DNA of 57,663 nt from an uncultured Lachnospiraceae bacterium (GTDB lineage: Bacteria > Bacillota > Clostridia > Lachnospirales > Lachnospiraceae), in assembly GCA_947166015.1 (NCBI GenBank), contig CAMVCQ010000005.1:1-57663 (forward strand), given 5' to 3'. Each line of letters opens with the position of its first letter. The stretch's first letter is position 1. The notes under the pieces were generated by a model. That model ran no database searches. It was not told the DNA's origin and worked only from the letters and a program-made list of their open reading frames with translations. Positions 27,146-35,533 of this stretch are shown here, piece after piece. Both the position numbers and the translations under genes were made by a program.

Positions 27146-30100
27146 TCAAAACACCATATCAAACATATTTTTCAACTGTATCTCATACGAAAACTGCCTT
27201 GCTTTTTCCTTTCCTCGTCTTGCTATCTCTTTTCTCTCATCCTCGTGCGTCAGATAATAAGTCGCTTTAGCATACGCGTCCTCCAGACTGTCGTAAACCA
27301 CACACTCGACGCCCGGCTCGAAGTTTTCTACAAGCTCAGGTTGATAGTTTGACAGCAAAAATCCTCCCGCACCCATGATGTCAAGCGCTCGTAGAGGTAT
27401 TCCCTCGGCGATTCTTTTGAAGGAAATATTTAAGTTGATCTTTGACGCTCTGTAAACCTTGTAATTTTCATCAAAACCGCTTATTATACCGCGCTGTGAC
27501 ACCTTGTCAAGTCTTGGCTCCGGTTTATCGGAGTAAAGCGCAACATTGTGATCCTGTGAAAGAATGAACAAAAGCGACAGTCTCTCACGCCTTGTGATCT
27601 CCTTGCATATGATCGACTGCAAACTCTGGTGAAACAGCAGATCATACTTCGGATTCCCTTCAAGAGTTTCACTTATCTTTTCGCACATCAAGCCCTCTGT
27701 CATCACATCAAGCAGATACGCTCCATACATTTTGGACTGGGCCTCCAGTACAGAATCAACCATTCCCTTTTCGTATTCAGTCAGCCTATCGTAGAATCCG
27801 GCAAAAGTCGATGGATACAGCTTCCCAACAAACGATATATCCGCTCCGTATGCCTCTGCATCATCAGGGTTCATACCAATCGTATCAATCCTGTCCACAT
27901 CCACAGCCAAAGGCATATGAAAAATGTTCCCTATGCCCCTCGCTTCAAGCTCTCCGACTGTCCTCCTGTCAAAAGTGAAAATCCTGTTTGTCGGAAGTCT
28001 CAACAGGTTTTCATCCTCACCCGTGCCAAACGGACAATCATATACCCAGGCGATATATGGTATCCCTTTTTTGTTTGCGCACTTGGCGATCACACCTCTG
28101 AAGTTGATAGAGAACACCCCATCATAATCACCCTTGTCAAGGGCCTCCATAAATTGTTTTTCGAATTCAGGATTATCTCTGTCTAAGCTTTCATAATCTT
28201 CATAAAAGAATTTGTCATACTCTATACCCATTCTTTTGAATGCACTCTCGGTATCCTGGCGCATATAGGATTTCCACTCATAGAGCATAAGCTTGATCTT
28301 TTTGTTTGATGAAGGACAAATGTATTGTTCAGTTAACTTATCTCTATTCACTCTGTCCATCCTCTCTACTATATCCTTTGCTATCTTTTCACCGTTGCTT
28401 TTGCTGCTGTTCTTGATCAGTTCTTCTTTGTTTTCATTGTTTTCATTGTTTTCTTTATTATCTTTATTATTTCTCTTGTCATTGACATCGACACTTTCTA
28501 TACTTACTCTGTCGTTTTCGTATCCATTCACATATCGTATCGCTTCCTCTATGTAGTTTTCCAGGCTCCAAACACCTTCGCTTTCAACCGTCATTTCTTT
28601 TTGCCATTTTTTATACTCATATCCGGCCTTTGACCTGATATCCACTCCGGTTTCTTCCATAAGTGCAGGCTTTCCTATCATCCTGCATTTGCTCATCACA
28701 ATACCGCCGTCGCCGTATATACAGATTGCATTTTTTACAGCTTCATCCTCTTGGTCGGATTCATATACAATTCCGTTACTATTCCGGATCTGATCTACCA
28801 AAGACAAGTACTTTTCATATCTGTCATTATAGTCATTTTCAAGAATTTCTTTTGCGTATTTATCCTTGATCATCGATACTTTGCAGTTACTGTATTTATC
28901 TGAAAGATAGTTTATCACATCTTCAGTTTTATCGAGAACTTCGGGATTTGAAAGTATCCTGCTTCCGCTCACAAAGAGAAGTATTTCATCATTATGCTCC
29001 ATGACCTTACTCTTTATATCATCAACAGGACTTCCGAGCGCTACTATTTTCCCGGAAAAATCAAGGTGCTTTTTCACTGCTTCACTGCACTCTGCCAATG
29101 CCGCATCATCCACCTCGCCCGCAAGCTCACCAAGTATCTCCTCATACACATTTTTCATCTGCTCGGACTGCACATATACCCTGTCAGCATGTATAAGTCC
29201 CGGCGTGCGCAGATATCTTTTGAACATTTTTCTTGATCCTACATCGGTATCTGCTATCTCATCAAGCTTAAACGGTGGGATAAATATCAGATTATCCGTG
29301 TACCTGAGAAGGTTATCCGTCTGGAAAAACTGATGCAGTACAAAAGCATCACTGTACTCATCATACGGACTTGTAAAAATAATCGCATCGGGATGCCATG
29401 CTCCCACATCAAACTCATTAAATGCAACTATATCAACCTCGTCGGGATAACCGTTCTCAAGCTGCATATCATCTCCTATCACAGCCGTATCAAACCCTCT
29501 GTAAAAATACGGAACAGGGATCACCGAAACCTCAACATCGTCCATATCTATAAAGCTTTTCCACACGCTGTGAAGTGCCTCCCAGCAGTCCACACTGTAC
29601 GGAAGTATGGAAATCTCAATCTTGTCTCCTGCTTTTTTGTGAGGTCTTTGCGACATTATATTTTCAAGTTTATTTATGTCAATATGATACTTAAACAATT
29701 CAACATCAAAATACTCTTTTAGGTCAGCCTCATGAGATTCAAAGCATGGGTAATCATGCCCCAAATACTGATGAAGCGGCCTCATATAATTTCCATAAAA
29801 TTCACGCAATATGCGGTCATATCCCACAGGTACCTTCACAGTCCCCTCTTCGAATTTCATATCGATCTGCTTCTCATAGCACTCCTTTGGGAATATAAAC
29901 CTGCCGTATTTGATATAATAAGGCGTACAAAGAAAAGAGTCGGAATTATTTTCATCAAACCTTCTGCAATACTCCTCAGCCATCAAAAGAAAACGGATAT
30001 ACTCGGGTTTATCAGAGTATTTGTCCGGAGTTATCCCTGTTAAGTCTTTTATATTTTTTATGATCGATTTTAGTTTGTTATCATCTGCAAGGACACTTTC

Positions 30101-30649
30101 ATCTATCTCTATATCGTTTTTCTTGTCCTCACGCATCTGATACATGGTTTTTAAATATGCGAGGTTTTTGAGAATCTCAAGATACAATACTCTATCTTCT
30201 CCATCCTCCGGAACACGATCAAGAATGTAAAGATCGATATTATTATCATACGGATATCCATGATTATCGGGCCATTTTTTCTGATCTATGATCCTGGTTT
30301 TGGCAATGTGAAGCTTCCTGACTTCGTTATCTCCTCCATCAATTACATAGTCATGGATTTTCATTTCACCGCGAAGCTCATCCTTATCGGATTTATCCTT
30401 TATCGGATCATATACGGAACGAAAAATATCTATATCCAGATCATCATCCCAGGGAATAAAGCCCTCACTTCTAACAGCACCGATCAGACTTCCAAACGCC
30501 ACGGTACACTTAGCTCTATCATCCGGAATTTCGCTCAAAAGATACTCATAAGTATCCTGACAAACAGCCCATACGCGTTTCATCATGCTTGGCACAAAAA
30601 AGCCGTCGCGGACTTCATCCATATAGTATGAATATGAGTTTTTATCCAT
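27146..30649 (-). CDS. LicD-family protein 6: LicD + CDP-glycerol-transferase-like region + C-terminal CgeB/DUF3880-like glycosyltransferase
   Basis: 1167 aa; AFGSLIGAVRSEGFIPWDDDLDIDIF; after a low-complexity N/K/E linker, GIPYIAWVYDCPFGTGEDENLLRLPTNRIFTFDRRTVGELEARGIGNIFHMPLAVDVDRI...LRALDIMGAGGFLLSNYQPEL. Confidence 0.8.
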   Translation of the reverse strand: MDKNSYSYYMDEVRDGFFVPSMMKRVWAVCQDTYEYLLSEIPDDRAKCTVAFGSLIGAVRSEGFIPWDDDLDIDIFRSVYDPIKDKSDKDELRGEMKIHDYVIDGGDNEVRKLHIAKTRIIDQKKWPDNHGYPYDNNIDLYILDRVPEDGEDRVLYLEILKNLAYLKTMYQMREDKKNDIEIDESVLADDNKLKSIIKNIKDLTGITPDKYSDKPEYIRFLLMAEEYCRRFDENNSDSFLCTPYYIKYGRFIFPKECYEKQIDMKFEEGTVKVPVGYDRILREFYGNYMRPLHQYLGHDYPCFESHEADLKEYFDVELFKYHIDINKLENIMSQRPHKKAGDKIEISILPYSVDCWEALHSVWKSFIDMDDVEVSVIPVPYFYRGFDTAVIGDDMQLENGYPDEVDIVAFNEFDVGAWHPDAIIFTSPYDEYSDAFVLHQFFQTDNLLRYTDNLIFIPPFKLDEIADTDVGSRKMFKRYLRTPGLIHADRVYVQSEQMKNVYEEILGELAGEVDDAALAECSEAVKKHLDFSGKIVALGSPVDDIKSKVMEHNDEILLFVSGSRILSNPEVLDKTEDVINYLSDKYSNCKVSMIKDKYAKEILENDYNDRYEKYLSLVDQIRNSNGIVYESDQEDEAVKNAICIYGDGGIVMSKCRMIGKPALMEETGVDIRSKAGYEYKKWQKEMTVESEGVWSLENYIEEAIRYVNGYENDRVSIESVDVNDKRNNKDNKENNENNENKEELIKNSSKSNGEKIAKDIVERMDRVNRDKLTEQYICPSSNKKIKLMLYEWKSYMRQDTESAFKRMGIEYDKFFYEDYESLDRDNPEFEKQFMEALDKGDYDGVFSINFRGVIAKCANKKGIPYIAWVYDCPFGTGEDENLLRLPTNRIFTFDRRTVGELEARGIGNIFHMPLAVDVDRIDTIGMNPDDAEAYGADISFVGKLYPSTFAGFYDRLTEYEKGMVDSVLEAQSKMYGAYLLDVMTEGLMCEKISETLEGNPKYDLLFHQSLQSIICKEITRRERLSLLFILSQDHNVALYSDKPEPRLDKVSQRGIISGFDENYKVYRASKINLNISFKRIAEGIPLRALDIMGAGGFLLSNYQPELVENFEPGVECVVYDSLEDAYAKATYYLTHEDERKEIARRGKEKARQFSYEIQLKNMFDMVF

Positions 30650-30693
30650 GTTTCACCTCATCATTATTGATGTGATAATATTCAATAATTATT

Positions 30694-31869
30694 TCATAAT
30701 CCGGGCAAACCTGAGAATAACCCTGCAAACATCAAAGCATAATCAGTAAGTCCCGGATTCATCTGCTCTTTTATAGGCTTAGACAAATGTGACATATAAT
30801 TTGTTTTTGACATCCTTTGAAGCATCGCAAATCGCGAGAAAAATTCATCTCTGTCAGTCAATGCCTCATCATCCCACAAAGGCGGCACCGTAAGCGATAT
30901 TATCACCTTGACTCCAAACTCAAAAAGCATCTTTTCATTTGCATCATCAAATAACAGATCAAAGCAAAATGTCACGAAAAGATTTGCTATATATCTACGA
31001 TAAAACCTCGCATCCTTCTGATTTGTTTTTGAAACAAACCTTTCAAATTGTTCCTTTATCTGCTCTCCTCTGTTTGGTACAGACGAAGAGTATTTTTCTG
31101 TTGATGGAAACATCTCTGTATAGACTTTGAAATCAGTCAGATTTAGAAAGTCAAGATATGCAACAGAAATAAGCTTTATTCTTTCCCACGCAAGACCATA
31201 CAACATATCCGCCGGGATCTCACCGATAGCCCTGTTGTATGAGTTCGAAACAGAAGGGATAGACTCGATTACCTTTTGATACTTTTCCATATCTACATCC
31301 ACAAACGGTTTTGATGCTTCTATACATATATGCATAACCGTTATCAATGCATTCCAAAGAGGGATGCTTTCATCCTGAATCGTATCCGTGCACCAAGCGA
31401 CAAGCTGAGCAAAATCAACAACGGTAGAGTTTTCGTTTAAGTCTTTTTTGTCCTTGGCTTCTATGATCAGATTTAGATCAGTCTCTCTATCATATAGGAT
31501 TCGCAATACCTCTTCGCATTCATTTGATAGATATCTGAATTCATTGTTCCCGTATACTTCCACATTATACCTGGGGAATCTAGTACAAGTTTTGCTGAGT
31601 TTATCCTCTCCGTAACGACAAAAAATGTCGCATAATCCGTCTTCTCTTTGGGCAGGGCATTTTTCACCTTTTTTCAGAGCAAACTTACTGCTTCCGTCCT
31701 CAAGAAAATCAAGACGGGAGTTTATCATTTTTCCAAATTCATCATCTAATGATCTATAGTATTCAGTGGTTTTCGGATCGATAGTTATAGCCCATCCCTG
31801 GCAGCAGTTTCTCCTGCAGTCTCCGCCTATGCAACTAAACTCATCATATATGTCAGCATGAATATCCAT
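30694..31869 (-). CDS. fliB: FliB-type flagellin lysine-N-methylase
   Basis: CIGGDCRRNCCQGW...KCPAQREDGLCDIFCRYGEDKLSKTCTRFPR cysteine-rich signature; next to flagellin genes. Confidence 0.85.
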   Translation of the reverse strand: MDIHADIYDEFSCIGGDCRRNCCQGWAITIDPKTTEYYRSLDDEFGKMINSRLDFLEDGSSKFALKKGEKCPAQREDGLCDIFCRYGEDKLSKTCTRFPRYNVEVYGNNEFRYLSNECEEVLRILYDRETDLNLIIEAKDKKDLNENSTVVDFAQLVAWCTDTIQDESIPLWNALITVMHICIEASKPFVDVDMEKYQKVIESIPSVSNSYNRAIGEIPADMLYGLAWERIKLISVAYLDFLNLTDFKVYTEMFPSTEKYSSSVPNRGEQIKEQFERFVSKTNQKDARFYRRYIANLFVTFCFDLLFDDANEKMLFEFGVKVIISLTVPPLWDDEALTDRDEFFSRFAMLQRMSKTNYMSHLSKPIKEQMNPGLTDYALMFAGLFSGLPGL

Positions 31870-31895
31870 ATTTTCCCTCGTTTCCTGTATTTATA

Positions 31896-32024
31896 TTACA
31901 CATACATAATCCGTCCTTGAGGCTCAGGTATTTCCCCGCCATCACTTTCAGCAACCTCAATCCATTCACTGATAACTCTTTCCGCATTAGCAAGTGCCTC
32001 TTTTATAATACCATAATAAATCAT
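31896..32024 (-). pseudogene. Truncated HicB-like antitoxin remnant (C-terminal part only)
   Basis: Below the ORF-track cut-off: MIYYGIIKEALANAERVISEWIEVAESDGGEIPEPQGRIMYV*, resembling HicB (EAL.NA...I..WIE.A...G..IPEP). Confidence 0.6.
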
Positions 32025-32049
32025 TTGATTCAACAAAAAAAAGTCGAAA

Positions 32050-32074
32050 GAGAGGCACCATCATGGTGCCTCTC
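32050..32074 (-). terminator. Rho-independent terminator after flagellin B
   Basis: GAGAGGCACCATGATGGTGCCTCTC hairpin, then TTTCGACTTTTTTTT on the minus strand. Confidence 0.75.
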
Positions 32075-32104
32075 ACTGAAAATCTATATCTGTTTAGCGG
32101 CTCA

Positions 32105-32923
32105 TCATCCGAGTAGTGACATAACTCCCTGTGTAGCCTGATTAGCCTGAGCAAGCATTGATGTTGCTGCCTGCTGGAGAATGTTCTCTTTCGAGAATCT
32201 CGTCATCTCCTCAGCCATATCAGTATCACGGATGCGGCTCTCTGCTGCCTGCAGGTTCTCTGCTGCGTTGTCATCGTTCTTGATTGTGTACTCAAGACGG
32301 TTCTGCTGTGCACCAAGCCTAGCTCTCTGAGCCGATACCTTGCCAAGAATGGAGTCAATCTTAGTGATCTGCTTAGATATCTCACTTCCTTTTGTAACGG
32401 AAGTAACGTCTACTTTCGACATCTTTACTTCGCTTATCGAGATGAGGATGTGCTGATTCTCATTTGCTCCTACCTGCAGATACTGGCTCTTGTAGCTACC
32501 ATTGAGAAGCTTTTTCTTGTTGAACTCTGTAACAGAGTTAACACGGTTAAACTCCTCTGTAAGCTGATCCAACTCTTCCTGAATCTTCTGGAAGTCTGAA
32601 TCTGATCCGCTCTTAAGTACTGCTGAGTTTGAAGCCTGAACTACAAGCTCACGAGCTCTCTGAAGAATCTGTGTCTGTGTATCCATAGCTCCCTCAGCTG
32701 TCTGTATAACTGAGATACCGTCCTGTGCGTTGTCAGATGCTCTTGTAAGACCTCTTACCTGAGCTCTCATCTTCTCTGAAATTGCAAGTCCTGCTGCATC
32801 ATCTGCTGCTTTATTTACTCTGTATCCGCTTGAAAGCTTTTCTGTTGCTTTTGCCACATTGTTTGTAACGATTCCTAACTGTCTGTTAGCGTTCATAGAT
32901 GTGATATTGTGCTGTACTACCAT
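32105..32923 (-). CDS. Flagellin (272 aa, no long variable domain)
   Basis: Canonical N- and C-terminal flagellin domains (VVQHNITSMNANRQLG...; ...SMLAQANQATQGVMSLLG). Confidence 0.95.
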   Translation of the reverse strand: MVVQHNITSMNANRQLGIVTNNVAKATEKLSSGYRVNKAADDAAGLAISEKMRAQVRGLTRASDNAQDGISVIQTAEGAMDTQTQILQRARELVVQASNSAVLKSGSDSDFQKIQEELDQLTEEFNRVNSVTEFNKKKLLNGSYKSQYLQVGANENQHILISISEVKMSKVDVTSVTKGSEISKQITKIDSILGKVSAQRARLGAQQNRLEYTIKNDDNAAENLQAAESRIRDTDMAEEMTRFSKENILQQAATSMLAQANQATQGVMSLLG

Positions 32924-32947
32924 AATGATTACCTCTCTTTTCTTTCT

Positions 32948-32964
32948 CTCACTATCCTTGTGAG
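32948..32964 (-). promoter_or_regulatory. Leader hairpin with GGA in the loop (candidate CsrA site), flagellin B
   Basis: Minus strand CTCAC-AAGGATA-GTGAG. Confidence 0.45.
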
Positions 32965-33038
32965 TTGAATGATTTATTTGGTTGTTATTCTATAATTCTT
33001 TACCGGTATTAGAAGCATTCCCTTGCTCCTTACACCAT

Positions 33039-33070
33039 ATATATCGGAGAGGTTTTCAAATACTTAACCC
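33039..33070 (-). promoter_or_regulatory. Sigma-28-like promoter of flagellin B
   Basis: GGGTTAAG-N16-CGATATAT on the minus strand. Confidence 0.7.
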
Positions 33071-33211
33071 CAAAATCGAATTTTTTTCATAAAAAGCCTT
33101 GACAATACGAAAAAAGGCGTTCTATGAACATTTCAAGAACCGCATTTTTCTATTATTTCGATAAATCTATCTATTTGTTTTTTAAAACAACATCTATTAG
33201 GAGAGCATCTC

Positions 33212-33283
33212 ATGAATATGTTTCTGCACCAGACTGTCAAGGAAATCCGTCCTTTCTTTTGGAAGATTGAATCTCTCATGTAG
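33212..33283 (+). CDS. Candidate 23-aa small ORF between the flagellins
   Basis: AGGAG-N8-ATG; MNMFLHQTVKEIRPFFWKIESLM*; TTGACA(33099-33104)-N18-TATGAA(33123-33128) upstream on the plus strand. Confidence 0.25.
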   Translation: MNMFLHQTVKEIRPFFWKIESLM

Positions 33284-33402
33284 CTTCATAGGTACATTTT
33301 TTGTCCTTATTCATAAGATAGTATTCATTCAAGTGTCAACACAAAGAAGACCGCCTCTTTCGAGACGGTCTCCTGTACGTAACATCTTCGCTTTGATAAC
33401 AA

Positions 33403-34218
33403 TTATCCAAGCAGTGACAGAACGCCCTGTGTAGACTGGTTTGCCTGAGCGAGCATCGATGTTGCTGCCTGCTGAAGGATGTTCTCTTTCGAGAATCTTG
33501 TCATCTCCTCAGCCATATCAGTATCACGGATGCGGCTCTCTGCTGCCTGCAGGTTCTCTGCTGCGTTGTCATCGTTCTTGATTGTGTACTCAAGACGGTT
33601 CTGCTGAGCACCAAGTTTAGCTCTCTGAGCTGAAACTTTTCCGAGGATGGAGTCAATCTTTGTGATCTCTTTGGAGATTTCACTTCCTTTTCCTCCGGTA
33701 ACAGTGATAGTTGACATCTTAATCTCTGAAATAGAGATGTTGATGTGCTGTGCCTCGTTAGCTCCAACCTGGAGATACTGGCTCTTGTAGGTACCATTGA
33801 GAAGCTTTTTCTTGTTGAACTCTGTAACAGAGTTAACACGGTTGAACTCCTCTGTAAGCTGATTCAACTCTTCCTGAATCTTCTGGAAGTCTGAATCTGA
33901 TCCGCTCTTAAGTACTGCTGAGTTTGAAGCCTGAACTACAAGCTCACGAGCTCTCTGAAGGATCTGTGTCTGAACATCCATAGCACCTTCAGCAGTCTGT
34001 ATAACAGAGATACCGTCCTGTGCGTTGTCAGATGCTCTTGTAAGACCTCTAACCTGAGCTCTCATCTTCTCGGAAATCGCAAGACCTGCTGCATCATCAG
34101 CTGCCTTGTTTACGCGATAACCTGAAGCAAGTTTCTCTGTAGCTTTTGCTACATTGTTTCCTACGATGCCAAGCTGTCTGTTGGCGTTCATTGATGTGAT
34201 GTTGTGCTGTACTACCAT
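33403..34218 (-). CDS. Flagellin (271 aa)
   Basis: Near-identical to 32105..32923. Confidence 0.95.
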   Translation of the reverse strand: MVVQHNITSMNANRQLGIVGNNVAKATEKLASGYRVNKAADDAAGLAISEKMRAQVRGLTRASDNAQDGISVIQTAEGAMDVQTQILQRARELVVQASNSAVLKSGSDSDFQKIQEELNQLTEEFNRVNSVTEFNKKKLLNGTYKSQYLQVGANEAQHINISISEIKMSTITVTGGKGSEISKEITKIDSILGKVSAQRAKLGAQQNRLEYTIKNDDNAAENLQAAESRIRDTDMAEEMTRFSKENILQQAATSMLAQANQSTQGVLSLLG

Positions 34219-34239
34219 AATAATACCTCCTTGTATTTT

Positions 34240-34259
34240 CCTGCAAATCCTTTTGCAGG
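34240..34259 (-). promoter_or_regulatory. Leader hairpin with GGA in the loop (candidate CsrA site), flagellin A
   Basis: Minus strand CCTGCAA-AAGGAT-TTGCAGG; second GGA in the Shine-Dalgarno ACAAGGAGG. Confidence 0.5.
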
Positions 34260-34279
34260 GTGCTTTTGTTTGACACCAT

Positions 34280-34312
34280 ATATATCGGTGCCATGTTTAC
34301 TTTACTTAACCC
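34280..34312 (-). promoter_or_regulatory. Sigma-28-like promoter of flagellin A
   Basis: GGGTTAAG-N17-CGATATAT. Confidence 0.7.
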
Positions 34313-34399
34313 TATTTTACAATTTTTTTTGATTTTTTTCAAGTTTTTTTTTGAAACTTTTCGAAAACCAGCGAAAAATCGTACTTTACGGGGTTTAGT

Positions 34400-34894
34400 T
34401 CATTTTGTTTCATTTACAAAATATGAGTCACCGGGCTTATGATACCCATTCATATTCTGAAGATACGTCATAGCTGTCTGCTGACTTCTATTTGACTCGC
34501 GAAGCTTTTGCCTCTCGGTTGTCAGATACTTTTGGAACCTATCGTTGTTCTTTTTCTCTATCACCTGGATCTTGGTTCCCAGATCTGTCACATCACCGAT
34601 AAGCTTTTTCATTATTTTTATGTCATCGGCATATGCACCCGGATCAGACTTAAACTCCGCTTCCATCTTTCCAAAAAGGTTGTCAAAGCCGTCATCTATT
34701 TTGTTCAGCTCATCTATACCTTTGCCCTTTTCGTCCAAGAGCGCTTCAAATCTGTCCACATCCATCTCTTCAGATGACAAGAGAGCTTCCTGCTCCTCTG
34801 TCTGAGCGAGTAACTTTTTCAGGATCTCTTTTTTCTTTTTCAAAGAATCCGTCATCATACCTGCATATATGAGTTTTTCGTTCGGTCCTGTCAT
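34400..34894 (-). CDS. Coiled-coil flagellar protein, FliT/FlgN-like chaperone candidate
   Basis: Helical, charged protein directly between fliS and flagellin; start at MTGPNEKLIYAGMM. Confidence 0.5.
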   Translation of the reverse strand: MTGPNEKLIYAGMMTDSLKKKKEILKKLLAQTEEQEALLSSEEMDVDRFEALLDEKGKGIDELNKIDDGFDNLFGKMEAEFKSDPGAYADDIKIMKKLIGDVTDLGTKIQVIEKKNNDRFQKYLTTERQKLRESNRSQQTAMTYLQNMNGYHKPGDSYFVNETK

Positions 34895-35004
34895 ATTTAG
34901 CCCCCGTGACGAGCACTTGTGCGAGTTATCGCCCGCGTGCCTCCAACATGCTTGTCGTATCAAAGGATATTTGTTGTCGTCGCAAATATCCGCTTATTAT
35001 ATAA

Positions 35005-35382
35005 TTATTTTTGAGTTTTTGCAAGCTTCATAACCTGCTTCCATGTATCTCTCATCTCTCTTATATACTTGAGTGCTTCATCAAGAGCTTCCATATCCTT
35101 GTGCATATTTGCTTCCACAAGCTTTCTGTATATGTAGTCATACACCCTCTCGAAGTCCTCCCACACAGGATACTTATGATCAAGCGTTATACGAAACTCT
35201 GTTATGATGTCCTGTGCCCTTTTTAAATTCATATGAGCTTTTTGCACATCACCTTTTTCGATAGCCATCTTTGCAAGATTGCAAAACTTGATAGCTCCTT
35301 CGTATAACATCAGAGTCAACTCCGCAGGTGTCGCAGTAAGTATTGCATTTCGCTGATAATCACTCATTCGATTTTGATTCAT
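35005..35382 (-). CDS. fliS: Flagellar export chaperone FliS
   Basis: YQRNAILTATPAELTLMLYEGAIKFCNLA signature. Confidence 0.95.
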   Translation of the reverse strand: MNQNRMSDYQRNAILTATPAELTLMLYEGAIKFCNLAKMAIEKGDVQKAHMNLKRAQDIITEFRITLDHKYPVWEDFERVYDYIYRKLVEANMHKDMEALDEALKYIREMRDTWKQVMKLAKTQK

Positions 35383-35533
35383 ATAGTCAACCTCATTGTT
35401 TTAAGATTTTTATGATGGAATAATGATCTCTTGCAGCATCCGGCTTCATACCTTTTCGGTTTATCTATCAATATAATCCATCCGCCGCAAGGACGGATGG
35501 ATTATATCTTTATCTATGGTGATAATCATCACA

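Noticed and set aside
33071-33402. Invertible promoter (Hin-type phase switch) between the flagellins
   Set aside because: No flanking inverted repeats or recombinase gene seen; both flagellins have their own same-direction sigma-28-like promoters.
33501-33839. Minus-strand 112-aa ORF within the flagellin (and the 32203..32385 counterpart)
   Set aside because: Shadow frame repeated in both flagellins because their DNA is near-identical; no independent evidence.
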